A program made the translations under genes and the position numbers. The notes beneath the pieces were generated by a model. That model saw only the letters and a program-made list of their open reading frames with translations. It did no database searches and had not been told where the DNA came from. From NCBI GenBank assembly GCA_009823395.1, contig CM020501.1:13749861-13813860 (forward strand): 64,000 bases of DNA, written 5' to 3'. This stretch comes from Thamnaconus septentrionalis (lineage: Eukaryota; Chordata; Actinopteri; Tetraodontiformes; Monacanthidae). Positions 14,101 to 27,029 of the stretch are shown piece by piece (positions within the stretch are counted from its first letter, which is position 1; the number at the start of each line of letters is the position of its first letter).

Positions 14101-15500
14101 TTGATATTTTTCTGCACATGGTCATTATTTGTGACTCCCTTGCAATTACCTGATTTTGGGTATTGATGCAGAGCTTAGACTTGTCTCTGGGGTTTTACGC
14201 TGCGTTAGTTAAACCTGTGGCACAAGATTTAGCCCTGATCCTCTGTCAATTGTTTCTGTTGCCGCCTTGCACGTTGCCACTATTGTTGGGGATTTTGCAG
14301 AGCACAGGTGGAGTTGAGGCTCTTAAATCGCAGTGATTTTCTGTATTTCCGGCATCTTCCTACCCTCGACAAAGCAGAACAAGTCAATGGGGGTGACACT
14401 CAAGATTCTCACAAAGATTTTTTCCTGTCCATCACGAGCGAGTTGCAAGACTCGTGTCTATTTTTGAACCCCCTTCCTTTTCTTTTTTTTTACTGGTATG
14501 AAATTTTCCCCTTTTCCGCCGCATCTCCTCTCTCGCTTCGCTTGTTGCGCCAATTGGCAGCCATAAATAGAGCAACATATTCTTTATAACATTATTTACA
14601 TTCAGCCCCATGTCTTTTGTGTGCCTATGGGGCATCGTTGTCAATTATACGTGCGTCTGCCAGCGCTGCTCCATTCCTTTTTCACATTCAATAAAGTACA
14701 GATAAATATGTAGGCGGACAAACAAGAACATAAGCTTGAGTGTCTTCACTGAACTTGCTTTCATATAAGGGTAACTTGTATGTGTACTGAAAGAAAAAAT
14801 AACCAGACAGAATAATAAAAAAAAAATCTATAAACTTTTATGTCTTACAGGCTCAGAGGCTTATAGCCAGGCCTTGTGCAAGGCCATGACTCATTCATGC
14901 TGTTGTGTGATCTCGTCCAATCATAACTTTAATGATTTAGATACACATGTCAAAAATACTTTACTTTTGCTTTATGAAATTAGAAAAGGATGATTTGTTG
15001 TTTTGCTGGGATCTTATGTCCTTCCAGAAGACCTGCTAAGGTTCAGGGACCTTCCTTTAAACCAGCACTTTAGACAGTAGATCAAAAGCAGAATCGAAGG
15101 CAGGATTTGTATACCATTGCAAACGTGATGATGGATTCTATTAATTGATGGTTCCAACATTCACTAGATTGTAAACAATAAAAAAATGAATTTTAAAAAC
15201 CAAAAGTTCTATTTTCCATTTAATAGATAATTTAACCCTGCTCCTCTGATAAAGAATCTGGGACTCAGGGGTAAATTTGACTCACTGTTCACCGTGATAG
15301 CTTGATAGAGCCTCACCACACTGTCTGGGAAATACTGACATGGTGCCTGATAAAGCCTGCCTCAGTTGACAGCACCTTCAGTCAAAACTTCAGAGACGGC
15401 CAAAATAATTCACTTAAGAAACAATCAGCCGCTCTCCTTCCTCCCAGCGGAGCAGCGCTGTAACGCGGAGCAAAGCGTCGTGGCCGGCAGGTGGAGGCAC

Positions 15501-15540
15501 CTTCCCTTCCCTTCCCTTCCCTTCCTTCCCTTCCTTCCCC
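15501..15540 (+). repeat. (CTTCC)n polypyrimidine repeat
   Basis: Pentanucleotide CTTCC units with two CTTC variants. On the opposite strand it is a polypurine tract. Confidence 0.9.
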
Positions 15541-16439
15541 CTTTGGGGATAGACTCTGTCCTTTAAACTGCTGAGGAGAACAATGGCCTGTCGAAAGTGA
15601 TTGATCCCCCTGAACTGGCAGTTGAGCGACACACTCCCTTTTCTCCTCGTTCAGCGAAATGTGCAAGCGAGACTTGTGAAGGTCAGGCTAGCAGGCATCA
15701 ATGTCATGTGACCGCTGTAGCCAAAAGTGCTCGCCAGGAGAGCCGGCGTTATTCTTTGTTTTCTTTGGGGTTATTTGACCTGCAAAACAAGTGTGTATTC
15801 TTTGTAGAACTCATCAGGTTGAGGTCATTCAGTCAAAACCTCCCAGGGTAGCGCTAAACAGTGTGGTGGACCACTGTTTTAAGGAGCAGTTGCACCAAAT
15901 GAAATGGTGTGTTTCAGACCCTGCACTTCTGTAGTAAAAAAGTCATTAGCATTTAGGCTGTCCATCTTCAATTAAACCAGACATTAATGTTGCAATATGT
16001 TTGGTTAGTGTGTGGAAATTGCCATTCAGGATCTCTTGACTGTCTGTTAGCGGAAAAAAAAAAAAAAAAAAGTTTATTTAAATGTGCGACAGAGAGAGTG
16101 CAATTTGTGATACGGATGAAAACATTCTTTGGCTTTTAGCTTGCTTAAAGTTGCTCATACTCAGTTCCTGAAACAACAGGGAGCAGCGAATGGTATAGTG
16201 TGAGCAAACTGAACCAATTAATTGCCACGCACTCTTGAGGCTCCTTATCGGACCTGTTAAATACCTTGTGAACCTCTCTTTCAATACTGGGAAAATGAAA
16301 AGTAGTTATCACTTCAATAACCTGAGTTTGACTTAAATAAAAAAGAATCCCTCAGGGTAAAACGCTCAAACAGATTTCTGTTGCAGGGCTTGCTTAGTGG
16401 ATTTAATTTCAACAGAACGGTACCTCTGCTCTTCTGCAC

Positions 16440-16880
16440 CTGTGAAAGCTCTCCTTGAGGGGAATGGCATTGATACATGATCTCCGCCTGGTGGAAATGA
16501 TTAATTCGGCACAATGGAAGGGCCAAATTGCCACAATTTGTTTAGATCGTTGGCAGAGAATATTTCTCGTTAATAAAACATTATCAATCATTCCAGTGAA
16601 ACGGCGAGCGAGCCCGTGCGCAAATTACTCCTTGGCTTTAGCCAGAAGATGTGCCTCTCATGAAAACGGGAACACATATGTCTTGTGTTCACAACCTGGC
16701 CATTTGCGTCAAATCCGAATGAGTCAACCGTCGACGTGCTCGAGGCTCATCGTGCCTCTCGGAAAACGCGTTCGCCGCTGAAACACAATCACACTTTTTT
16801 TTTACCGCTTGTGAGGGAGCAGTTTGTCATCATTGACTTTAATTTCTGCCACACTTGTGCGCCGTTGAAGTGATGAGGCT
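16440..16880. other. Candidate conserved non-coding element
   Basis: About 440 bp of balanced-composition, microsatellite-poor sequence with homeodomain- and bZIP-like words (ATGATTAATTCGG, CCAAATTGCCACAATTTG, TCTCGTTAATAAAACATTAT). Frames stay open for 60-110 codons on both strands but show no domain. Introns of developmental neuronal receptor genes often carry such elements. The call is inference from texture only. Confidence 0.25.
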
Positions 16881-18969
16881 TCCGCGTGGATGAATAATGC
16901 AGGAACACCAGCAAATAAGCGGCGCCATCCTTTGACCCCCTTCCACGGCGCTTCTCCTTATGCAAGAGTTCCCCGTGCGTTCAAACCGTCTCCCTCTGCC
17001 CCCGTTTGGAAAAAAAAAGAGAAAAGAGAAAAAGAAAAGCAGATGACAGCAGAAAGCAACATAAACAAACCTGAGGCGGCGCGCAAAAGTAAAAGGAGGA
17101 TGCGGGGGGGTGGCGGTTGAGAGGAGAAAGTCAAGCGGAAAAACGCGGCATCTGTCTTTCACCCCACCGCTGCAGCGCTCTGCTGATAAATATAGAGGAC
17201 AAGGAACGGGTAAAATAATTAGTCTCCGTAGGCAGGAGGAGGAAAAGAGAGGAAACCAAGCGTAGGACTGGGATGACGAGCAATGCAGAGATGTTTTTTT
17301 TAATTTTATTTTATATTTTTCAATATCGTTACTGGGCCTGAGCTGCGCCGAGCCTTTTTTGTCGCTTTGCTCCCCCTACCTGTGATGCTCAGCTGTGTTT
17401 GCTTTGATTTTTAGCACGCGTCATTATTAGAGCAACCGCAGAGTTTGGGGGGGCACTGGGGAGACGGTTTCTGGGCCGAGCGGCTGGACTGGAAAAAATA
17501 AAAGGCCCAATCTTGAGAAAAACACTTGACTTTTTTTTTCCTCCTTTTTTTGCGCTGGCTTTTCAGAATGTCTCCGAGACGACGTGCGGCACAAATCTCA
17601 AGACTCGGTGGGAAGGAAAGCGTGAAAAACGTAGCATTTGCGTGAAACACCTGCACAGAAAACCCACATTTTTATGCTTCGAGCGATAAGCATCAAAGGG
17701 CCTGGCTTTCGAGAAATAAATGGCGATGTTTACACTGCAGGGCTCATTCATCTTGCCGTCTTCCCAGAGTTCCATAGTCTCCGATTAAGCCCCCGGCGGT
17801 ACTTCACTCCCAGCGGGCAAATAGAATTGAACGCATGACATTTAAGTGCATTTAAGACACAGTGGCCCGATGGAAACAACGATGGCGACCAGAGAAAGGA
17901 GCGGAGACAAAGCGACACTGGAGAAGGCAAGCGGAGGAAAAACCGACAGTGTGAAACTGTTGCTCATGTGAATCTGCTGCGTTCAGTTGGCTTCCTGTGA
18001 TACCTTGCAATGGGGTTTATCAATGTTTATCAACACACCTGATTCTGCTTGACCTTGTCCTTTTATGGGTAACAATTGGGCAACAAAAATAGATGACCAG
18101 AATTACATAACCAAAAGGTGTATAAAAGGATGCACTGTCCACTTGTCTGTGCTCCCATTCCTACAGAATGCTCTGTGAGATGTTTGCCTTTGAAACTCCA
18201 ATAAATGCAAGCAAGTCAGACTTTGATTGTTCAACAAAGACTTCATTTTTCTACAAAAGCCTTCAAGTCCTTAAAGGTGCAGGTATTTCAGTTATCATTA
18301 GAAAAAAATCAACAAAAGAGTTTCCAATTGTGCGGACTGTCAAGGCGCCGTCGCACCAACGCTGCAACAAGACAAGTTCAATGTACAGACTCGGCTACAC
18401 GCTGCATCAGTGCCTCATAACTTGAAGTTGGGAAAAAGTCGAATATGATCCAGTTCAGCTTGAGCGTGAGCAGCACTCGCATTGTTTTGCACTGACGTTG
18501 CGTCTCCCCAACGTCGGCTGTGTTCATCGTGTGTATCGTGAAGCCTCATCGGTTGCTTTTCGAGGGAACCCTGCCGAGCCCGGAGCTGCCTTGCGGCCAG
18601 ATCACAGAGCCACTTTGTGGACCCACGTTGGATGGTGATTCTACAACCTAAAACAAGAAATTGAGCTTTTTTGGCTTCACTTTAACGCCAAGTCTTCACA
18701 ACAACGTGAGTGTGTTTTCTCAGGAGTCACAACTTTTCTCAAGGTGATTCTCGACTCAGGCGGGAAAACCTTTTTTTTTTGTATTGAGGCAGTTTTGGCC
18801 CAGCGCACTCACCCCCCCCGCTGATAATGCCATGCGATGTTGTGCTGAATGACAGCCACAGCGAGGTCCTATCGACTCCATAGGGGCCCCTTGTTTAGGC
18901 CCCTGATGGCTCCTGCTCACCACTATCTTCATCCTCCCCCAGCTGTTTAGATGAGGCCTCTGCTGGAGG

Positions 18970-19080
18970 CAAAGATGCCGAAAGAACTGTGTGCTTTTGT
19001 CTTTCGACCGTCCCGGCGGCTGGCTGAGATTCCCCGCGGGGCCTTGCCACGCGGTGGAGCCGCACCGCGGGGCATTGCGG
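18970..19080. promoter_or_regulatory. Short CpG-rich patch
   Basis: CGACCGTCCCGGCGGCTGGC, CCCCGCGGGG (a perfect 10-bp palindrome), CCACGCGGTGGAGCCGCACC and GCGGGGCATTGCGGGAC give a local CpG cluster. A (GCCC)n microsatellite follows at 19352-19373. No gene structure is seen. Confidence 0.25.
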
Positions 19081-19351
19081 GACTTTAAGCTACAAAAAAA
19101 AAAAAAATCCAAACCTCTTTTTCCGATCGCCCACTGAGAGTTGAGCTAAATTCAATCTGGGAGCTTCCTCTGCTTTCTCCAGACGATCTCACACGTCGAC
19201 TCAGGGCGGACCTCACCACAGCTCTGCAATCAAATCAACAAATGTAATCCCTCCGTCGTTACGTTCAGGTTCGGCTCCTGATGAGTTTAATGGCGCTGCG
19301 TTGTTTCCAAATCGGATCGGAGATTTCAGCAATTTCTCCCCCTGACCCTCT

Positions 19352-19373
19352 GCCCGCCCGCCCGCCCGCCCGC
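19352..19373 (+). repeat. (GCCC)5 microsatellite
   Basis: Five GCCC units in a CpG-rich context. Confidence 0.9.
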
Positions 19374-19987
19374 TCTGTTCCCAGAAGTCCCGGCGCATTG
19401 GGAAGGGGCTCGAAGACGGCGGCCACAGTTAACAGCTTGTCAGCAGTAAAGGATTTCTCCTAATCTTTGTGATCTCATTAGGATGCCGGGTGGCGTTTGG
19501 TGGTGTTAAGGTTCTGGGCGGCTGTCAGCGTCGGGGATGTTCTTGCAGCGTGTGAATGCCACGTTTGGAGCGAAGGGTTAAACCTCAGCGGGGCAGGAAG
19601 TTGACGCCCACAGCGGCGACAGGTCTGCCATTTAGATCGAAGCCGTCCCCTCCCCCCTCCCCCTTCTGCTGTCGACACCACACTGTTTCAATACTGACTA
19701 GTTAATTGCTACTTAATGTTAAAACTTGTCCCGATAACTCGAGACAAAGCAAATGCTTTTAATTGTGTTGATAATGTTTTCATTCATTAGCCTGTGTAAG
19801 TACTTTATTACTTAAGCTTCATCTGTTATGAATTGTCTTCCTGGGAATTTTGAAGCGTCATTGCTGAATTAAACAGGCCATAGCTTCCACTTTACACCAG
19901 GAGAGTGCAGACACCTGTGGCTTTAATCTGAGCAGCATTTGTGGCGGGGGGGATTTTGCCGAGAATACATTGCCGAGAGGTTTGTTC

Positions 19988-20009
19988 CTTGACGAAGTAC
20001 TTCGTCAAG
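19988..20009. repeat. 22-bp perfect palindrome without spacer
   Basis: The half-site CTTGACGAAGT is followed directly by its exact reverse complement. The centre is a ScaI-like AGTACT. No wider repeat surrounds it. Confidence 0.9.
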
Positions 20010-21559
20010 TAATGTCTGACGCAGTGGCAGCGAGGCGATGCGCCACGACAGTCACCAAGCAGCACATGCTTCGCCTCAGCGTGGCCGGGGTGTAGTGGGA
20101 GTAATCGGCGAATGAGGATGACGGGACGTGGTGGGGGAAGCAGGAGTGCTCAAAACACCACTAATGGTGACGGAGGGCGCGGGGAATTAGTGATCAACGT
20201 GGTAGAAGCTGTGGGAGGAAACGCCCAGCCAGTGCTGGTGGAGGCAGCAGGGATGTTCGTGGTCTCCCTGTAAATTACAGTGATGATGGCTGGGTCTGTT
20301 TGAGATATGTGGAAAATTATCAAAAGTGGATAAAACATTTTGATGAGCCTGTGGGGTATTGTGGAGACATGGATCTGACATACAGACCCCTGACATCTGA
20401 CATAATACAAAAACAAACAAACAAAAAGTTTGGGTTTACTGAAGATTTTTCTTAATTACAGTACGGCTTTTTCTCTAATTTCAAGTCACAGCCATTTGAA
20501 ATCTTGATATCAAAATTGAATGTTTTCTTGAAAAAAATTATGGCGCTTAAAGGGTTAATAGCATTGAACGCAATGATGCATTGTTCAGGCTGTGAGAACA
20601 GAAACTTCACCTAATGCACCTAGTTTCATAAGACATTACAAGACGGCTTATTGTCACAATGAGTTGGATTAAAAGTATCTCGGCAAAAAGAAAAATCGAT
20701 AGACCCAGAGATGATTAAGCTTGTCAGCAGAGCAGGGGGACCTTTAGTGCAGTGATTTTGCAATGCACAGACAAAACCTTTTATTTTTGCATTGAAGAAA
20801 AATAGCCATTGCAATAACCTACCGATTTGAAAATATAATAATATACGTATGTTTCTTCTAGATTTAAAAATATAATAAACATAGAATTCAAGTTCAGGAA
20901 AGTTTTGCGTCGCTGCCGTCACCAACTCGGCAGCATCGTCTCGCACCCGATCCAGATTAAGGCCTTCTGTGACCGGGATGACGAGGAACGCGCAGCCTTG
21001 AAGCTGTGACGTGGTGCAGCTCTCACTGACGCGGAGCAGCGATCTGTGTGTCGCCCTGCTGGAAGTCATGAGTGTGTGTGTGTGAAGTGTCTTTTTCAAA
21101 GGGGAAAAAAAGTCCTTCAGGTGAGTTGCAGAGATAGAGAGCGAGAGAGAAACAGAGTGAGAGAGAGAGATCAACTTTGACATCTGGCACAAACCCCCAG
21201 ACCCCACCTCCAACCCCTCCCCGCTGGTGGCGGGACGCAATTTACATAACTAACGTCTTGATTTGTGCAACGTTCAATTAACTCGCCACTTCCTCCTGTA
21301 ATTAAGAACCCCGGCGACGCTCCGCCGTGCCAGAAGAGAGGCTGAGAGATGTGAAAAAAAAAAAAAGAAAGAAAACCCGGGAAAGCAAGATTGAAAGGAG
21401 GGAGCGAGGAGGAGAGATCAACTGCTGCTTCATCATGTTTTCATCAGATATGACCTTGGCAGGCCCTGGAGTGTCGAGGCTGGCTGAAGACGTAGCTGGA
21501 GGAGAGCCACGAGCTGGTAGGCAGCACCAGAAGCCTTCAGACCCCCGATTGGACGTTTG

Positions 21560-21835
21560 CGTTTTCGTCCTGTGAACTTTCCTCTGCTCCCGTCTCCACG
21601 GCTGCTGTTGTTGATCGAAAGCAGCGCGGGCGACATCGCCCAGGCACAGAGCCGCGTAGCGCCGGAACACCTGACGTCGTCATGATTTGTCGCCTCGCCA
21701 AAAGTAGCAGTTTAGCGCCGCATGCTTTTTTTTTTTTTTTATTGCCAGCCATTTGTCTTTATTACACATTATTGTAACGTGACAGAGCGGCGGCGGCGGC
21801 GGTATTGTCTCCTCTGCCCGCGCGGCACCTCTAAA
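21560..21835. promoter_or_regulatory. GC/CpG-rich patch with short (GGC)n
   Basis: CpGs cluster in the AGCAGCGCGGGCGACATCGC and AGAGCCGCGTAGCGCCGGAA stretches, and in a GCGGCGGCGGCGGCGG run near 21.79 kb, with an A/T run between. The next 150 bp (21.84-21.98 kb) is unique AT-rich sequence with TTAATTCATGAGC and ATATGCAGG motifs. No exon or promoter elements are evident. Confidence 0.3.
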
Positions 21836-22864
21836 AGTGCCTGTTTTATGGGATTGGCTCGAGAATTTTAACTCGGCCATAATCCCTAAATTGATAAAAT
21901 TGCCTCCAAATGTAGTGCAATGTTTAATTCATGAGCAATAATATGCAGGTAATAAATCTGATTAGAAGCGGAACGGGGCCCCAAACTTCTGCGTCATAGC
22001 GCTCGCTTGACTTTTCAGCTTGTTTCCGTTATTCCAGATTGTTCGAAGACCTTTTTTTTTTGTGTCTGAATTTTTTACTTTTGATAATGACTTTAACAGC
22101 TGAAACTCTGTGTGACGTGTGAGAAATAATCAGGAAGAAACATATATGATACATATTATATACATATATTTCAATGATTAGTTTTCGTTTTTCTTAGGGA
22201 TTAAGGGATTAGCAAAGAACCAAAACCTGATCTGGAGCGACCTGAAAAAAATTCGACTGCTGCCTGATCCTGGAGCACAATGCCGCAGTTCAGCACAAAA
22301 ATAGGCTGTGAAACAAAACATCACAAACAAAATGAAACAAAAAACCCCAAAGTCCCTTTTAACGGCTTAATATCCTTCAACAGCAGCAGCGGCGCACGCC
22401 GCTTTGAGAAGAAGATCACAAGCTGCTGAAAACGTGTTAAATGAATTACCATGTAAGTATTTAATGACAACTAATGTAGTTTCTCATGGTAGAGGGACAA
22501 AAGCAAAGACAGATCAGCGGCTCACTTCTCCCTCTACTCCCATGCTCGGGAACAATAAAGTCTTTCGAACATTGTGTTGTGACAAAAAGTGCTGTGCCGG
22601 TTCTCAGAGTGAGGACGAGAGTGAGGCTGTATCACCCTCAGTTTCACGATTTGGCTGTAAGTGCTCGCCAAGAATGCCTGTTTTATTTCCTTCAGATCTA
22701 ATAACTATTAAATCCACAGTACTATCTTAGTTCAATGTCGGTTTTTGTTTCTTTGTTGCATGAAATTTATTTTATTTCCTTTTTTTTTTAACACCCCTGA
22801 AGGTTAATTGTGTTATATTTGGAGATTCTGAGAAGAAACGGCAACATTGAGTGGTTATATTATA

Positions 22865-23330
22865 GATTCCAGCGCTTATTCAGTCCCCCTCCCTCTCCCA
22901 AGCATGCCAGCGAACCCCGGTGGCCTGCACACACAAACCTGGATACTTCGTCCACCTTCTTCTTCGTTGGTTTATTTAAAGATGTGAGCAGTCACGCAGC
23001 TGGATTGTCCACACCGCCTTCCTTAAAAATATGGCTATATGTATGTGCTTATGTATAAATAAGATGTATTATATATTATTTTTAAACCCTTTTTTACAGC
23101 CTGTGTGTTTTTATGATTATTTTTTATGATGTCTGTACGGTGTCCTTGAGTGCAAGAAAGGCGCCTTCAAACAAAATGTATTATTATTATAATTATTAAG
23201 AAGCATTACGTGCTTTTATTGTACTGTGAGTACACTTTTAGGCAGGTATTTATGGGTAGTACATTAAGTTTTGACCAATACAAAAACCATCAGGCCGAAT
23301 TTTACACACTGGACATTAAAGTTGGTGGCT
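22865..23330 (+). repeat. Interspersed repeat family R1, copy 2
   Basis: Second, diverged copy of the repeat at the window start, in the same orientation. Homology is clearest at 22888-23030 and at 23300-23325, where TTTTACACACTGGAC occurs. The middle is AT-rich and poorly alignable. No coding remnant is visible, consistent with a non-autonomous element. Confidence 0.6.
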
Positions 23331-23929
23331 GTGCCGATGGTGTAAAACTACATATTGCTGTCAAGTTTGTCATGTTATTGCTAGTTGTTGATAGTTTATT
23401 TATCAAGATAGAGCCGATGTGACATCCGGTCTTGTGTTGTCTACTGTAGCCCTACAGTCTGGTTATCTGGTTACATTAAAGGTGCAACGTGAATGAACGG
23501 TTAGGCCTGACAACTAAATCACGTGTTTGACGTTGATGCTCAGCCAATTATGCCTGCTGACAATCTGGAAAAGATTCCTAAAGCCACACGATGTTGGCTG
23601 GTCTTTGTGAAACACTTCACAGTGAGCGCAGAACGTCACTTCAGGTAAATGATGTCTGCGCTCAAAGGTCGAAGTCTGCGGCCAGAAATCGCTAACAGAC
23701 GCTGGAAAGGATGGAAAAAATAAATCAACAGAATTATTGCTGGGCCAATGAAGATGCAGAGTGGCGACTCTCTGTTCAATTTGCCCTGACGGCAGCTTGA
23801 GATGCAGCTTGTGAGGAGCTCAGAGTGCACGAGGAAGTGGCTGGCACGACTCCGAGCGCTGTCTAACACCAAGCGCTCGCTCGGCGGGGACGAAGGCCTC
23901 CCCGCTCCAATTGGACAAGCCTGAGATAG

Positions 23930-24300
23930 CGGGGAGGCGCATCTGTTACTGCCGACATCATCCCGAGCGCATGACAGCAATTAGTGATTATTATAAACTA
24001 AAGCCAGAGTGCAAAAGAGCCTTTGGAGTTGTGATTTTCCCGACCGGTGAGCAGATAACAATGCATGGCGCCATCGGTCGCACAATAAAACGGAATTTCC
24101 GGAGCTTCTTGTGGCGCGTTCTCTTCTTCCCCCTTTTAATAGTTGAAGATAAGAAGCTGCGCGCGTTGTTGCAGCCATATTTTGTTTTGCTGACAGCGAC
24201 AATTGCTACCGCTATGAAAATGCGCCGCGGCTTGTTATGGTAATATTGTCAGCCGGCGTGTCGGAGGCTGATAAGGAAAAGTTGGGGCATTATGCACCCC
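23930..24300. other. Candidate conserved non-coding element
   Basis: Repeat-free block including GCAATTAGTGATTATTATAA, AGATAACAATGCATGGCGCC, GGTCGCACAATAAAACGG and a GCGCCGCGGCTTGTTATGG stretch. A 110-codon frame is open on the plus strand without recognisable domains. The motifs suggest a SOX (AACAATG) and a homeodomain (CAATTAG) site. Judged by eye only. Confidence 0.25.
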
Positions 24301-25340
24301 GGAATCTTTATGGCTCCCACTAAGCAGCTTCCTTTACAGGTCCCGAGGTAAGGCTGCATCAAAGGGAATCAGGTGGGGGAATAACAGGCAACATTAAAGT
24401 TGCATTTATGCACACTGAGACTGACAGACTGCAGCTTATATTCATATATGTTGGAGGGATAGAAAGTCTCAGTTTATGTTTCCGGGCTTTTCTCCGGCAC
24501 ATTTTCGCTGCTCACTGACTTTCTGTCTTTCTTTCTTTCTCTCTTTAAAGTCAGAGTTTGAATTTTCTCTCACTTTAACCTCACCTGATTATTTTTGGAA
24601 GAACTTTTGAACATTAGATTAGAGCATCGTGTCTGATGCGGCAGCATCAGTGGATGGTTGCGTCATGCGATCAGCCGACTTTGCAGTCAAGTAGCTGCTG
24701 CGGCGCCGTGAGCTGAAAACAGATTCCCTCCACCTTGACTATGCCGTAATAACATTTGCCACCTGTTTGTGGGGCACCTGGGGCACCTTCCACTGCCGGC
24801 ACACCTAATTACAGGTCACCTGATGTAAGTTTTCTGACATTTATGGAATTATGTAGGATGCTTCCAGGGTTTTCATTAGATTAGGGTCGGAATACCATGT
24901 GTGCTTGTTTATTATTTGACTTTGTGCATGGGGAAACATTAGAGTTTGTTTCTTTTTTGCCCCTGGTGGATTGTTAAAAAAAATGGAATTACATTTTTTT
25001 TTGTGTGCTGGCTTCAGATTTGTTTTCATTGCATTGCTGCGAACAAGTTAACTGTAGTCCAACTTGGACCGAATAAAGGCTTTGTTATGTTTATTTTTTG
25101 ATTTAATTGTGAATCAGTACAATGTACAGCTTTTTGTCAGCATGATTTCGGTTGTAGTCAGTTTGGTTTAAACAGCGCAAGGCCATTATCACATCCTCAC
25201 TGTTCTCCTCCTTCCACGCCAGTTTGCGTGTTCCTGTTTCTGTGTTCACACGGCATTAGTCCACACAGGCACTGCACCACAACAACAAGACGGCGATCTT
25301 TGCTCAGTTGCTTTCTCCCCCATCAGGCTGTTCACATGTA

Positions 25341-25440
25341 TCCAAAGAAACTAAACCAAAGAGGAAACGGCCCCTTGTTTTCAGAATGTCTCCAATCGAT
25401 GCAGCTGTCGAAGCGCCTCTGAAGTGCACTTTCAAAATTA
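25341..25440 (+). repeat. Interspersed repeat family R2, copy 1
   Basis: Shares the exact 17-mer GAATGTCTCCAATCGAT (25384-25400) with the second copy, plus upstream AAACCAA...GGAA and downstream GAAGCGCCTCT / AAAAGCTCCTCT similarity over about 100 bp. The family is not identified. No coding content is visible. Confidence 0.5.
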
Positions 25441-27029
25441 CAATATTACAAAGTTCAGTGTTTTTCTGCACCCCGGAAAGATCATTTCAAGTAGGGCGCC
25501 GATTCTCCAGCCACTGATCTGGGCAACACTTCCTCCTGATTGTGAAGTCAAACAAACATCAAGCTGATCTGATACTGATCATCAATGGTGCAGACTAACT
25601 TCTTCTCTCAATTAAAAAAACAAACAAAAAAAAATATGTTAGTTACTTAAAATTATTATTTTTAAGAACTTCAAAATTCCTGGACCGGTATGGCGGCTGG
25701 CACTGTACCATAAGCAAGCTAATTAATTAACACCCCCACAGTTGAGTGTTTAGAATGTTTACTTTTCTTCGGTTTAATTACAGCAGTCAAACTGACCTTT
25801 TGTTGGATTTAAAACACATTTAACATGGCACGCGATCACACAGCCCCAGAGTCGAGAACAGACAGTTTCATTAGGAGCTGACGCTTGGTATATTTTGTTT
25901 TTCTTGGACTAGCATGTTGTTGATAGCAGATTTCCCTTATAAACCTCAAAGGAAGGTCAGCTTGTTAGATGTACAATCTGCGCTTGGAGCGTTGGCGCCA
26001 ACGGCGACAAGAGAAAAGAAAAAGGGGAAAGAAAATTGGACAAGGGGCCGGTGGATTTCCTTGTCCGTGCCAGAGCTCTGGCCAAAACCCGAAGCTGTGG
26101 GAAAAGTGTCTGAAGTAGACGGACGAGATCCTGAACTGGCGGGCAGGCGTGGCGACGTCAGGGAACGGCAGTCGCAAAATTGCATCAGAGTGGAATCGTA
26201 AGCCGTCGCCAGAGGTGAGGATTTGCTGATCCCTGACCCTCTGTTTCACAGCCAGGGATTTTAAGTAATGAGATCCACTCAGTCAAACGAGTCCGCTGTG
26301 TGAGTGAGCCAGACTCGCGCAAAGTGGAGGAAAAAAAACGCCGGCGGCTGCTAGTTGAGCGCCGCCAGTGGATTTCAGCACAGACGCTGCGTGTGGCGGT
26401 GGCAGTCGGTCAGGACGGGCGGCGGAGGGAAAATGAGAAGAGCATCGACGATATGTCGGGATAAACAGACTTTGTGTGGAGGTGTTATGCAGCTGGAAAG
26501 CATCTGTGGTCTTTGAAGTGAATCTTCTAAATACGTGTGCGGTCTGTCCCCTGTTTAAAAAGCACAAAGCTGCTGGAAATCACATCTTTGCTTTTGTTCT
26601 TTTTGAGCTTCATAGTAGCACGATCATACTCCTACTATTAGCTTTTTCAGACACCCGCAAGGTTGAAGTTGTTATTCAGCGCCGGCTGCCTTGTGAACAG
26701 GAAAACTGAAGGTTATCCCGTTATGGGGAAGCTCTCCCTTTTGTTCAGTATTATTAGTATTACGTGACTCTTGTCCAGTCGAACAGACGCCTCCTTCCGT
26801 GCGATCGCCCGCTGAGAGCTCCTTGTCTGTTACTTTGGTTGGAAATCTTGGGAATTAGGATGCGGCCGTGTCAGCGAGACGTCATTGAGAATCCCATCAT
26901 TAGCTCTGCCTTTATCACTCCCTCGATTAGATGCTGCTCGAGGGGAAAGTTGGAGGAGGGTGGCCAACAGCTTGAGATATGGAGTTTCTAATTTTCCCCC
27001 AGTCGAGAGAAACCTTTCGGTGACACCCT

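Noticed and set aside
20626..21240. 204-codon minus-strand frame, the longest in the window
   Set aside because: It includes Ser-Leu repeats from a GA microsatellite and Thr-His from an AC run, has no recognisable domain, and its GC-rich middle lacks a convincing exon structure.
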